DNA of 64,000 nt, taken from contig JBOZIK010000001.1 of the NCBI GenBank assembly GCA_051453625.1, positions 243,973,077-244,037,076 of the forward strand, read 5' to 3'. Under the pieces are notes generated by a model. That model was not told the DNA's origin. It worked only from the letters and a program-made list of their open reading frames with translations, and ran no database searches. Each line of letters begins with the position of its first letter. Position 1 is the stretch's first letter. Positions 24,686 through 37,299 of this stretch are shown here, piece after piece. The DNA is from Welwitschia mirabilis. Taxonomy: Eukaryota; Gnetophyta; Gnetopsida; Welwitschiales. Made by a program: the position numbers and the translations under genes.

Positions 24686-26050
24686 TGTTCATTGAATTTA
24701 TATGGAAGTGATTAATTAAGTGTATTAAAAAACACAATTTTACCAATATCAAATTAAAAATAGTATAATAAAAATCTTACTAAGATAATGTGGTTTCCCA
24801 ACCTGAGTGTGTCCCACACAGAGGATAGCTTCATCTCATACCTCTAGATATTCTTAACCTATAAAGAATAATGGTTTTATAGTAGCACTAATCTTACATC
24901 CAAAATGAGAAGATCCTTTCAAGGTAGCACTCTCTTTCCCTTAAGAATAACCAAACTTATAATACCCAAAATATGTACATAAGTATAATCACGATGTGAA
25001 ATGCTCCTCACAAGGTAGCAACATATTCCCCTTAATGAAAACCAACAATATAATAACATAATATGCTCATAAGTACTTATAAAGCAAACCTATAGAAGGG
25101 TTTCCTTATAATATAGAACTCTAGTAAGGAATCTTGAAGTTTTTATAATAAAAGAATGGACTATGTTAAAGTATTTAAGAATATAATAGTCTAACAATAT
25201 GAGATCTAATAAAAGAAATAGAAACAGATACACCAACAAGAGTTAATGATGAATCTTTAAAAAGAGTATGAATTTCTTTTTGTTATCATCACCACAAGTG
25301 CTAATGAATAATGTAATGTTCTAGGATCTAATGAATGAAAGTTGTATATGCTTAAACATTTTTTGCAGATGGTAGATTAATGCTTTGTGAGTAGATCCAA
25401 TTACCTATGCATTCATTTCTTATTTTTAGATCCATAAAGTAATTTGGTCATGTTATGCCTTTATATCTTTGAAGAGTTTCTAGCTATTTAACTTAGGATA
25501 TTAGCCATTTAAACTTTGTAATAACTATGTAATAAATAGAAATGACTATTCATTGGACACACATCTTCTATTTTGTTTGACATGAACCTTCATCAAAGAT
25601 GTCTTCAAATTATAGACACCTACTATCAGTCAGACATCTTTCACATGATAGGTATCTTTAGTCAAAGTTCCCAAAAATGGATGAAAATTGAATTATATAA
25701 TCTCTAATTATTCATGATTATGAATTTGTAATGCAAAACTTGATAGATTTTATAGAACATAAAATATTTGTCAAAGAATAAATTAACTCTATTATCTATT
25801 CTAGTTTAGTGTTAACATCTTCTAACATGTAGATGTCTTTCATCTATGTCAGGTCCATTTTTCAGTATAGTCATCTTCATTGGGATAGATTTCTTTAACT
25901 TATAATTTGAAAGATATATTTAGCATAGACATCTCTTAAGATTTCTTTACCATAGATGTTTCCCATTCTATAAGAATTCTTAGTTAATTAATTTGGCATT
26001 TTTGATTTTGAGTTAAACATTTTATAAGATTTGAGCTTTGAGGCCTCACA
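24686..26050 (-). repeat. Probable 5' LTR of the outer copia element
   Basis: The near end is fixed by the PBS: AACA-TTAAG-TGGTATC on the minus strand, so the LTR starts TGTT at 24,686 on +. The far end is a guess (a CA at 26,050 after GAGGCCTCA); the 3' LTR is outside the window. Between about 25,590 and 25,970 the motif AGATGTC / GACATC recurs at least six times in both orientations, in what would be the U3 part. Confidence 0.45.
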
Positions 26051-28300
26051 TGAAATTATGCTCTTCTTAAAATAATTTTCTCCATACTAACCTATCTACA
26101 TAATAGCATAAAATATTTAATAAGTAAAATCATCAAAACTAGATTTTAATCAACATTATCATTAATAATTAAATTTAAAAATTCTTGTATATCTTTTAAA
26201 ATTTAAGTTAATAATTGCCCATTAATAATTTATCTACTTATATGTAAACTCAATAAAAATGTTATTTATCAAATATTCAAGGTTAAGTGCATATATTAAT
26301 AGAAATACTTCTTAGATTTTATCATTATTTACATATACACATTATTTTTGTACTATTTATATAGCTAATATGAATCTATTTCTACATGTGTTTTCTATGC
26401 TTTATCATCATTATTCTCATTTCACCATTAATATATTTCCTCTTAATTAATTTTACTCCTCTTACATTTATGTATTTTAAACTTTTCTTAAAGAAAGTTT
26501 AAAGGTTATGTTTGGAAGAGAAGATAAAAATAATGTCTTTTTCTATACATTTATATAACTATGCAAAAACATCAAAAGTTATCTCATTAAAACTATAATG
26601 TGTAAGCAACAGCATTTATCTCTTAAAATGGAATATTACATAATGCTAATTTACTTTATTTGTTATTTCTGTATCCACATAATAAATTTACCTTTTATAA
26701 AATCTTTTAATCTTTGAGTGGGAAGAAGAAGACTTCAATCTTATTCTAAATGCAAATTAATTTAACCTTAATTATGGTCATAAGTACTTTAACTTTTGGA
26801 AGATAATACATCATTGATTTGGAGTCATTATTAGACTATTGAACCACTAAAATTTTACAATGCATAGTTGTTATAATATATATGATCTCTTTGAAATCTA
26901 GAAGAAAGTGGCGACCCATACCTTATCCTACAATTTACATTTGTTATCCTCATAGTTTTGAGGAGACTTGGATGTGCTTATTAGTCATTTACTAATTTCG
27001 TCAATCTTTCTCAATAGGGAAGGGAACTAGTTGAAGGCATTACCTTTGTTAAGAGAAAGAATGTTTCTATAGAATTAGTTATGTTGATATGTCAATCCCT
27101 AAAGTGACATACCCAAAAAAACTAATAAATGAAAAGATGGATTGAATGCAAGAGTTAATATAAGATAATTAATATTTATTTTTATATTCATAGGTCCCTA
27201 AGGCAAATACTCATATTAAATGATTCATTTAGTTAAGAATCATCTAAGTAATTTACATGGATAAACATGGACTTTTTGACATGGATAGTAGTAATTGAGT
27301 TCAGAATGAGGATTGTAGAATCCATCATGATGAATGTTCATACTTTTTATTTATATTACATGTTAAGGGTATTCTCTAACTTAAAATTCTTTTCTATTTC
27401 CACATTTAACAACATCCAGTATTAGAGAGTTTTGATTTTTTTCTAATTTTAGTAATATTTTAGAATGTAACTAGCCTTGCAAAATCCTTGCTAAGTCTCA
27501 TAATGCAAATAAATATTCTATAGTATAGTGATTGATAATTTTAATGTATTCAATGTTGCTTAACATGTATCTTCTTTCCAATAGTTTACTTAGGTAAGTT
27601 TTATATATAGTTATTACTTCCCAAACTTAAATAGGGAACTATATATAAGGTATCACTAGAATAATTTTTAAGACATATGAGGAGTAGGCATCTCTAGTTA
27701 GTATGGCATCTTGTGTTGTTTGAAAAAGTAACTTATGTCATATGAGTTACTTAATTTAAATGAATATTTTTAAACCTATTATTAGTTTAGAAAGTTTCTC
27801 TCAGTTTTTTCTTGCCTTAAATAAATACAAAATCTCATGTAATTATTACTTCCTACTTCCTTATTGAATACAAAACCAAAATCTCAAACTATGATCATTC
27901 ATCTAGGAATACAAGAGTATATTAAATTTCTATTAAAATATAAGATAAATATCTTATTTCTTATATAACACTACTTATTTGTTAAGCACATATTATCATA
28001 ATAGCCATTTTACCTAATGAACTTGCAACCTAGAATAGATTTCCGTTGGAAGTAGAGATAGAGGTGAACATCTTAAACTAATTTTATCAATCATTAATTT
28101 ATCTCATTGATTACAAGATTAATTTTAAAACTAACACTAAATTTTGTTTTTTATGTCTAAAGACCCAAAGGATCTATTAGATATAGGAAATGATCATGTC
28201 ATAAAATACAAAGATAGATTCAATAAAACAACCAACATCCACTAGATGCAATATAAAAAAATTACATAGATTTATTATAGTAACATTGAATTATTTTCTT
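26051..28300. other. Unassigned AT-rich sequence
   Basis: No coding block, terminal repeat or RNA gene recognised on either strand. Open frames are short and composition is uniformly AT-rich. Probably older, unrecognisable repeat DNA flanking the copia insertion. Confidence 0.5.
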
Positions 28301-28309
28301 ATAGATTCT

Positions 28310-30330
28310 GTAGAAACAAAAAAAAAGTAAAACATGTTCTTCATCTTCAAGGATATCTATATTATACAATCTACATGTTTGCTCTTCTTTGGGCATGCTA
28401 TTCCATCTTCCACTTTCACTTTTGATTTTGAGATGATGTGAACTTAATAAACTTTGATAATAAGGTTACACATCTTCATTAGGATTTTTTCTATGATACA
28501 ATGAACTAATGAATCAAATTGATTATAGTGAATATGCTTAAAATAAAACTTTCTCTTACCTTATACATTTATCCAAAATTTTCTTAGGTCATGCGACTTG
28601 ATGAAACTATGAATCTTAGTGGAATTAGTTTGGACATTCTCCCAATAAATATCCCACTTTTTTTAGCCATTTAATTCTCTAAAAATACCATCCTTTTTTT
28701 TTTAAGTTTAAGAATTTCTCTTAGAAATATTAGTTGCTATGCTTCCATTAGTTTTAAACTGTAAGCACAAAATGGACATATGGTTTAAGCTTTAGTGGGC
28801 AAAAGATCACATTCTAATAACAACATAAGATATGGTATTTGAATCTTTACCTTAAGTTAATCTAGTAAGACCAATTTTTATCTTCTTTTAATATCTTTCC
28901 AATTTCTTTCATTGATAGCTATCACTCAAACTGGACATCCATACAAAATAGTGGAATACATAATGGATCAAAAAACCTATTTGTAAACTTGCCAATATAT
29001 AATCCCCAATGAACTACATTTATTTTTTAGATCATAAAAAGCTTATTTTTGAAGATTCTTTTTTATACCTATTTATGAAGTAGAAATCAAAGCTACATCA
29101 TTTTCATAAAAGAGTAATTTTACTACTAATGATTCTATCCTAATAGCATACTAACTATGTTCTTTATGGAGCCAATCTTGTAACTCATCAATAAAGAGAC
29201 CAAAGAGTGTTAGAGAGAAAGGCATCCTTATTTTACTCCTATCTTAGAGCAAATATATTTTTTTATTAAAGTCTTTTATTTCAATTATAACCTCTTCATG
29301 TAATCTTTAAATAGTAGTAAGAACATTAGGTGGAATTCTAATATTATTGAACTACATCCATAATTTAGTACAATTCACTAAATCATAATCTTTAGAAAAA
29401 TCAATAAAATAAATAAAATGTTTTTAGTTTAGCTTTTTTGCAGAATCTGTATAATGCCTTAGTGTGAGTAAAAGATCAATAGTGAAATAATATTAGTGAA
29501 AACCTATTTGGAAAATCACTTTGATATTATTTTCTTCTACCTTATTACCAGCCTTCTATTTAAGAAGTGTGTCAAATTTCACAAAAATATTACTTATCAC
29601 TATTATTTGATAATTATTTAAATTTCTTATCTTCTTTCTTAAATAGAAAAAATATCTTACTTATTTTCCATTCCTGATTCAATTCATTTATCACTGCAAA
29701 ATTTAATTTTTTTGAATTTATTTATGAATTGAATCTCTAATCCACTTAATTAGCTTAACATATAAATCAGTTGAATCCATGGCCTTTCCATTAGCTAATC
29801 TATTAATACCAGTTAAAACTTCTTTAAAGGAAAATTGTAAGGGATTTTGGTAATTAATGCTAAAGCATTTCTCACCTACATCTAAAAAACGATTTTTGTA
29901 AAAATCACATATTATAGAAAAAGATAAATTTACAGTTGAGTATTCTCAGTGCTATAAAGAATTTCAAAATTTCTTAGGATCCTTCTGATCATGCAAATGA
30001 AATGTTGTTATTCATCCTTAATAAAATGTCTCTTTTTACTTCTAATAAGGATTTTGTGTCTTTTTCTTACAACTTTTTCTTTGATTTGTATGTATAACTT
30101 TAATATCTCTTCTTAAATCTATGCATTCATTATTAAGCTAGAAATTTTAAGTACATTAACTTTTTCCTTTAGAAGTGTTGGCAGCTTTTATATTTATTTT
30201 TAATAATAGTTCATTAGTTAAGAGATAATCATTTTAATATATAAGGGAGGATTCATTTACAAAGAAAGGACAAGAAGCTTTAGATAGATTTTGATGATCA
30301 TCCCTTAAAACATAGATCTAATCTTTGATG
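28310..30330 (-). pseudogene. LINE (non-LTR retrotransposon) ORF2 remnant
   Basis: Minus-strand order: a linker after the endonuclease ('NNECIDLRRDI', about 30,130); pre-RT blocks ('GINRLANGKAMDSTDLYVKL', about 29,780-29,830); RT palm 'FIDFSKDYDLVN' (about 29,380-29,420), matching F.DF.KAYD.V; 'SLTLFGLFIDEL' (about 29,165-29,225), matching LSPTLF..YIDEL; the catalytic YADD position as YEND (29,098-29,109), and 'VALISTS'. At the C-terminal end (28,321-28,385) 'CRLYN.....EDEEHVLLFF' recalls the CxxC...H...C finger that follows LINE RTs. Stops and frameshifts throughout. I do not assign a clade: the FGLFIDEL form is unlike the common plant L1 and recalls LINEs annotated in non-flowering plants (from memory, unverified). 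Confidence 0.7.
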
Positions 30331-30355
30331 CATAGGGTAATTTCAGCAGCAAAAT

Positions 30356-30880
30356 GTGCTTTTGTTAATGCTAAAAGGAATTGGTGTTAAAAGCAATAGT
30401 TTGGTAGATTTTGTAAGGGAATTATTCATAATTATAAGTTACTTTATAGGGTTTATAATAGAGGGGAAGGAGGAAAATGTGGTATCACTAAGAAAAATGA
30501 TAAGAAATAAACCAAGTAGTAGCATAGTTATAGGGAAGTGAAGATACTTATAAGAGGAAACGTATAACATACGGTCACTATTAAGAGGTATGAATTGAAG
30601 AAGTGATTGACGATAAGGTGGTTAGTTAGAATACGTGCTATTTGAGATAGAGTGTATAAGGGGCATGCAAAGTAAAAAGAAATGATCAAAAGATTCTTTA
30701 ATAATTCCATTTAATTATGGAGTATGATAATTGTTGAGGTGATGATTAGAGTGGAAACTTGATAATGGGATGAAGTAGGAAGAAAGGGGATCTTTAAAAG
30801 ATCTTTTTACTAGACCTTACGATTTAATGATCCTTTTAACTAAAACTGATGTGGTATTTCTTCAAATTATTAACACTTAT
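30356..30880 (+). other. Unassigned stretch with short open frames on both strands
   Basis: Open stretches of about 60 codons occur on + (30,356-30,541) and - (30,710-30,528), but neither resembles a known domain. Slightly richer in G and CG than its surroundings. It leads into the possible integrase finger at 30,925-31,055, so it may be upstream gypsy pol too decayed to read. Confidence 0.3.
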
Positions 30881-31070
30881 ACTTAAATGGTATTAGCTGA
30901 TGAATAGCTAGCTAATTTGGCAGTGGGCCATGTAGGATGAAAGAGGGTCACACAAGTGAAAGATGAGGTTAACAAGAACAATGACTTCTATTAAATTTAT
31001 AGATTTATTTATATGAGGTGGTGGTTTAGAAAGTATAATTCATGCCAAGGAGAATAATGATAGGCAAAAA
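30880..31070 (+). pseudogene. Possible Ty3/gypsy integrase HHCC zinc-finger remnant
   Basis: One + frame reads 'AVGHVG.KRV' then about 30 residues and 'WWFRKYNSCQGE', matching the H2C2 pattern 'AGH.G..RT...YYWP....V..WVR.C..CQ'. The first Cys reads Tyr and the spacing is about five residues longer than usual. The DDE core is not recognisable downstream. This is a small match and could be chance. Confidence 0.35.
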
Positions 31071-31699
31071 ATGGAAAAGCCAATTAAAGTTATGTCATAC
31101 AACTCCCTAGAATCTATTATGGGAGGAGTACATGAACAACATCTAAGTGTCCATGGATCAATTTACTATATATTTTTAATAGTTAATAGTTACTTTTATA
31201 ACTAGTACTCTACATAACAAAGAAACTGATATTATTAATTTCATGTGTTAGTCTTCAAAGATTGTTTATAACTTAGTTATTTAAGGTAGATAATTTGTGA
31301 GTACATGGGATATAATATTTGTAGCTATGGCATTTTAAACTCTTAGGTACCTGGTAAACAACTAGAAAAATTAACCATTCATGCTAAGGTAATATATATT
31401 GTAGGACTACAAGTTAATATAAATAAAGGATTGTGAATTAAGCTATGTGCCATGATAATAAATTCATAAAGCATATATAAATACTTTTTAAAAATAACCC
31501 TTTTTAAGGAGAGAGAAGATAATTAGAAAACCTTATAAAAGACAAGTAACCACATAACATGTATAATTATAAATAAATAATTATTATTAAGGATAAATTT
31601 AAGTGTAACAACTAACTACTATCATCTCAATTGAAATAGATATCACAATTCTCTAATACATGTAAAGTCCTTTAAATATAACTACTCTAATATATTAAT

Positions 31700-32560
31700 G
31701 CAACAACTGAAGTAAAACATTTAGATGACACCCAGTTCTCATGGTGACCTTTAGTGCTTTTAATATCCTCCTTTGTAATGGGTCTTGCATATACATGTAT
31801 GGTATGAGAACCACATCCATCATAGTTCTTACTATGGCTCAAGGTAAGAAATGATAGGAAAGGAATTTCTAAAGGTACAAGATAATGAAAACTAAGTCAC
31901 TTACATTATTATCATTCACTATTATCCCATAGTAGATTCTAGTAATCTAGTTGCACATAAACCAAAATAATTATAATAATAATATTTAATGCAAATTTTA
32001 ACCTTTTTATTCTAGCATTTTGATCTCAATGCGTTGGGACTTCCAACAAAGAGAATCACTCCTTGAACTTTGAAAAACTAGTTAACTTAGCCAATTTTAG
32101 TCTCATAATTTATCATATCACAATCATAAGTTAATGGTAAACATGAAAAAATCACAAAATAGTTCATAATAGGCTAACAACAAGACACATTAAGACTAAC
32201 ATCAATAAGATACATCAATACTCTATAACTCATACAGGGACCTTAAGAATTAGGATATAAAGAGACTTACAATAACAACAAAATCTATAGAACATAATAA
32301 GATTCATGGAAGATGATAAAAGAAACTTATAGATCATATAAGTATTACTAACAAATGATTTTAAATCATACAAGAGAATACAAGAATAACTAGAAACATA
32401 CAAGTAATATAAGAAGAATCCTTGACCTTACAAGAGATATAAGAGAAGTTGAGATTATACTTGTTCTAAAGCTAAGTTCATGAGTACTATTGATAATTTT
32501 CAAGGCTCCAACATGTTCATAATCATAAGATATGCATCTATGATTCTAACAACTAAGGAA
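31700..32560 (-). repeat. Diverged third copy of the LTR-like repeat seen at 60,500-61,010
   Basis: Shares an ordered series of blocks with 60,520-61,010 and 63,430-63,910: 'CATATACATGTATGGTATGAGAAC', then 'CATAGTTCTTACTATGG', AAGGT, and finally a run of CATAGAACATA/AAGA-type repeats ending in 'CAAGGCTCCAA'. Same orientation but clearly older. No TATA box or partner is visible here. Confidence 0.5.
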
Positions 32561-33758
32561 CTTAGGTTTTATAACTAAATACTAACAGTAAAAGTTAATT
32601 ACCTATAGGTAGTTTAGGTTCTCATAATCCATCCTTTCTGAGCCTGACCACTAGGTGTTAACAATAATATAATAACAATACTTAATAAATTTAATTACAT
32701 TAAATAAATAATGTGAGAAGGTACTTTAGAGTACATATAACTACTATTTAATCAATAAAATATAAATTTAAGAAATCTAATACCAAACTAGAGTTAATTT
32801 CCAAAAACAAGTGAAGTAATCCAATTTTAAACTAGAAAGATGGAAGGCATGCAAAAGTAATAGTAAATATTCATAATTAACTCGCTTTTCAATTAATTCA
32901 CCAAAAGTAATAATTATAAGTTAAATTTTTCAAATTTCTAAAATAGATAAGCATGCAATTATTTATTATTATTTTTATTATTTTTAAACAGTTAAAAGAT
33001 AGACTTATTATTATTAGAAATTTTTCAATATTTAATTATTTATCTAATTAACTAGGATTTTTTTTTTAAAACCTTAGAAAAATATAAACATAACATCTAA
33101 TTAAGGGATTGTAGCTTTTGATTCTACTATTTAAACCTTCTTTACAAAATTCTCTTAAGCATTTTTATCCTACATCCCTTACCTTCTAATATTTATTTGA
33201 AGTTTATAACTTTGTAATGAAAATTTTATATTTATTCTTATTTCATTTTAGTTATTTGTATAACTCAAGCTATTTGTTTTGTTTCATTTTTCTTCTTTTA
33301 ATTTATTTATATAAATATTTTTTATAATTTAGATTTTAATGCTTCTTTAGATGTCTATGCCTATTTTATGTTGTTTTGTAACTTATTTTGTAAGGATATA
33401 TTTTATATTTAGGTACTTGGTTAACTTTCATATTTTCATTTACCCTTGAATTCTATGGTCATCTTATTAAATGACATAATCTTTATCTTTTATATTTTGT
33501 ATAAATTTTAGTTAAGAAAAACGTGCATATGAAATATAGAACCTAAATCCAATATATACTTTTATCTTTTTATTAATTAAATATTATATTATTTTGATAA
33601 TTTATAACATGAAATAATGTTATTATCCTTTAAGTGTCTTTTAAAAATACAATTTCAAGATGTTCTTTAAAATACTTTAGTGTTCTCTCTAACTTGAATA
33701 AGCTTATCAACACAAGTGAAGTACCACTATATAAATAATGAAGTTAAACTTTATGTCT
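32560..33758. other. Unassigned AT-rich sequence left of the second Athila-like copy
   Basis: No recognisable coding block or repeat. Very AT-rich (about 20% G+C near 33,200). Sequence should continue across the insertion at 42,697. Confidence 0.5.
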
Positions 33759-33763
33759 ATGAG
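33759..33763. repeat. Target-site duplication ATGAG, left copy
   Basis: Identical to 42,692-42,696 and directly adjacent to the TG start of the 5' LTR. Confidence 0.85.
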
Positions 33764-35002
33764 TGTTTTGATGCTAAATTATATGTTTTTGATGGAGTAT
33801 TTTAAGTTATTTTGTAATACATTTAGACATGTTTAAACAGAAAACAATGATTACTGAGAGTTAATGAGAAAATTATCGATATGCACAATTACTAGTACAT
33901 TTAGAGGCATTTTGGATCAATTTTATTACTTTAGATTTTGAGTAGAAATTAATGTTCTACAAGGACAAATTCACTTGGTTAAAAATCTTAAAGAAGTTTG
34001 TCATCCTTTCCATCATCCATGTGATCATTTGGATGACACCATTTACATGTTGATTAGAATGTTAATTAGATTGACATAAAGGCTAAATATAGAACTCTCT
34101 TGACATGGTATTATCCTACTATTATTTAGATGACCAGAAGGATGACACCTAATTTTAGTTAATGTACCAAACTTGTGTAATGTATCATGTAGTTTTCATA
34201 TGCTATTAGGATTTCAGTTGCATCTATTAGATTTAATATTTTAAGTCTATTGTTGTTAATAAATATTTCCTTTGCTCTTAACTCCAATCATCTTCTTTGA
34301 CACTAAAAATTCTCTTGATAGAAGATTAAAGGGTAGAAGGTCCACCCATTAGTTATACAAAAGAGTCTTCTTTGGATTTAGGCTGTGTCTCCTTCATTGA
34401 GGTACTGTTACTTTGTAATAAGATGTTGTTTTAACTTTTAATAAAAATCTTCTTTTAGTTTTATTTATATTCATGTGCATGTCCCTTATGGTTAATGTTG
34501 GTTATGATTTTCTAATAGTTTCATATTTGATATAGGTCATTAAGGATAACCTTTATCAAGGTTGAAATAATTAGTTTAAGAATTACATTGCATTACATTT
34601 TATATTTCCTAGCTTAATCATTGCATGTTTTTCATATTCTGTTTAGCATACTTCATAGCCTAGGTTGGTTAGGATTAGTGACATTTTTATTGATTGATTT
34701 AGATTATACAAGGCCGATCTTGGTGATAGAGATTTGATATATAAATAAATATTACATTTATAGTAGTTTGCATTTATATTGACTTAGTGTATTTATTTTC
34801 TTACGTTATTTATTTTCATTTGGAATCATAAAAGAAAAACCTAAAAATACATTACTTAAATCAATTATCTAGCTTTGAGTCTAGTGTCTTTGATGGATTA
34901 TAACATTTATGTTAAATTTAATCTATATTAGTGTGTTGTATTTTTGCATATATTTGTGATTTGATAAAGGACATAACGTTTGCATAAATACACATTGCAA
35001 CA
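33764..35002 (+). repeat. 5' LTR of Athila-like copy 2
   Basis: Direct repeat of 41,438-42,691 (about 1.24 kb). Contains two GTCAT/ATGAC motifs in the stretch 34,000-34,150, conserved at 41,677-41,826 in the 3' LTR. The end '...TTGCATAAATACACATTGCAACA' also matches the ends of copy 1 and copy 3 LTRs. Confidence 0.88.
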
Positions 35003-35004
35003 TC

Positions 35005-35025
35005 TTAGTGTCATTTGCAGGAAGG
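35005..35025 (+). other. Primer-binding site, tRNA-Asp type (decayed)
   Basis: TTAGTGTCATTTGCAGGAAGG immediately after the 5' LTR aligns to TTGGCGCCGTTGCCGGGGAAGG with mostly transitions plus a one-base gap and two mismatches. Same primer class as the other two family members. Confidence 0.6.
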
Positions 35026-35763
35026 GCTGTAAGGAGTTCGAGGATTATTATTACCTAGATAAGTGATTTAGGTTTCAATTTAGGTGTTTGTTTACGGTAA
35101 TGTTATATTTTTACTATAAATACCATAGTTTTTCTTTCTATGTTTTTCTAGGTTTTTCATATTCATTTAACATTTTTCAAGCCTGTCAGCCTATTTGTTG
35201 TCTAAATGACATAGGACGATAATGGCCTAAGGCTACGCTTTTTTTGAGTTCTTTTTTTTTTTTAGATTTTGTTTTTAGTTTTCTGCCATAGAATAAATCA
35301 GGACCATTTCATCTATCATTTAGATGATACAGGTGGATGATTGTTAATTTTAGTTTTGATTCTATTTTTACTTTTTTCCATTCTTTATTTTCTATTTTAT
35401 GTGTAGTAGTCATCGAAGTAATCATTTAGATGATAATAAAGGAAACAATTAAAAATACATTTTTGAGCATGCAGGGATATGATATACTCAACTAAAAAGA
35501 TAAGGTACCAAAATGAGTGAAGCCTAATTAAGAAAAATATCAAAGAAGATCTAGTCAATTTTAAGCAAAACCTAGGCATGTACACCCAAAGAATTCTAAG
35601 AGTTAAATAAGATGATTTTTTATCTTTTATTATTTTAGAATCTAATTCTTCAAAATAAAGAAATAGTAGAGAATCAAATTATTGTTTTCATCTATGTCTA
35701 ATTAAATGCAAAAACAAAAATAATCATCATCATCTAAAGTCCTAATCATGATGAGAACCCTTA

Positions 35764-36700
35764 ATGCAAAAAAGTCTAATACAAATGTTAAAATTTAAAG
35801 ATTTAATAGTCAATGAAAAATATGAAATTAAAAATTCTTTTGACTTACCTCTTAGTAATGATGTAAATTTAAAAAACTTAAATGCTTATCCAAATTTTTT
35901 AGGAGAGCCTAATGAAGATTCTTTTCAACATCTTACCAACATAGAACAATTACTACTCACTTCAAGAAATGGAAAAAAAATGAATTACTGATAGAACTTA
36001 TATGATTATATTTCTTGTCACACTTAGAGATAAAGCAAAAATTTGGCTTAAAACTATGCCTTATAAAAGTATTAAAACCTAGAGTCATATATGAGAGACT
36101 TTTATCAAAAGATTCATAAGTGAGAGTACAATAAGAAAAATAAAAAAAAAAATGTTATAATCTCTTACCAATAACCTAATAAGGATTATGCCATAATACA
36201 TAAATGATTTATTATAGATACACATTCTAATCCTATTAACGAATACCCTAAAGAATAATTAATAGATTATTTTTGTAGTGGATTGAATAGGTAAATCAAA
36301 AAATTTGTGGATTTTTCATGTGATGGTAACCTGATGAACTTATATTTAGATAATGCATGAACGTTATTGGAAAATCTTGTTGAAATTAGTCAAATTGGTC
36401 TAAATTGAAGTTTAAAGAAATTTGAATTGTAGGTTAAATGATAAAGGGCTTAAAAGAAGAAAACATAATAAATAGGAATTTCAAAATAATTTAATAAATT
36501 TAATGAAGTATTTTAATACTTCTTTAGAAAAGTACACTTAAATGATCCTAGATGCAAAAGTGGCAAATGAGAAAAATGTAATGTCAAAATGTGATATATG
36601 TGGAGATAACTCTTATGTAATAAAAAAAATCCCTTATTATCAACATGTAAAGAGAAAATACTTGAATAAGTATGTGCATGTAACCAAAAGCCTTTAAATT
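35764..36700 (+). pseudogene. Gag remnant, Athila-like copy 2
   Basis: The open stretch 35,764-35,991 (75 codons) contains 'LNAYPNFLGEPNEDSFQH', closely matching 'LNAYPTFSGE..EDSLQH' of copy 1. It is followed by 'TLRDKAKIWLKTMPYKS' (about 36,020-36,070), matching copy 1 'TLKGRSKNWLKTIPHK' and the Ty3 capsid 'L...A..WL..LP' block. The zinc knuckle at 36,590-36,631 reads CDICGDNSYVIKKI: the two N-terminal Cys remain, His reads Tyr and the last Cys reads Ile. Several stops. Between 36,020 and 36,560 the frame is broken. Confidence 0.75.
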
Positions 36701-37299
36701 TTCAAAACAAAATGTAATATCAACAAGGAATAAGTGGGTAATCAAATTAGAAACATTTTTAAAATAGATTTAATAATTTAAAATTTAAACCAAATAATTT
36801 CCAACCAACCTCTTCAAATTTCCAAAATCAAAATAAAAATGATTTAATCATAAAAATAATGAAAGACTTAAGAAGAACAAACACAAACATTAAAAATTTA
36901 GTTAATGTGTTCCAATAATCTATGTTAGTCAATCAAAGACCATAAGGATCTTTTACAACTTAATATTTTTCAAATTCAAATAAAATAAAAAGATATTATA
37001 AAATATCTGATTCAAAACACCTATCCATGAAACTTCAACTTTTAAAAATGATGAAGTAAGTTAGGAAGAGGATGATATATAAATTTTATAAACATATAAT
37101 TTCCCTTCAACTTTACATGATCCTTCATGAAATAACAAAAGCAAAAGATAAGATAACCCTTGGATTTAAACTAAATACAAATCCTACTTTTGATAAGCAC
37201 TTAAAAGACTTAATGGAAGATTAGAATATTAACTTACCCTTTCAAAAAGATGCAAGAGAATCATAAGTAAGCTAAGTCATGGAAATACCTACTTAAAAT

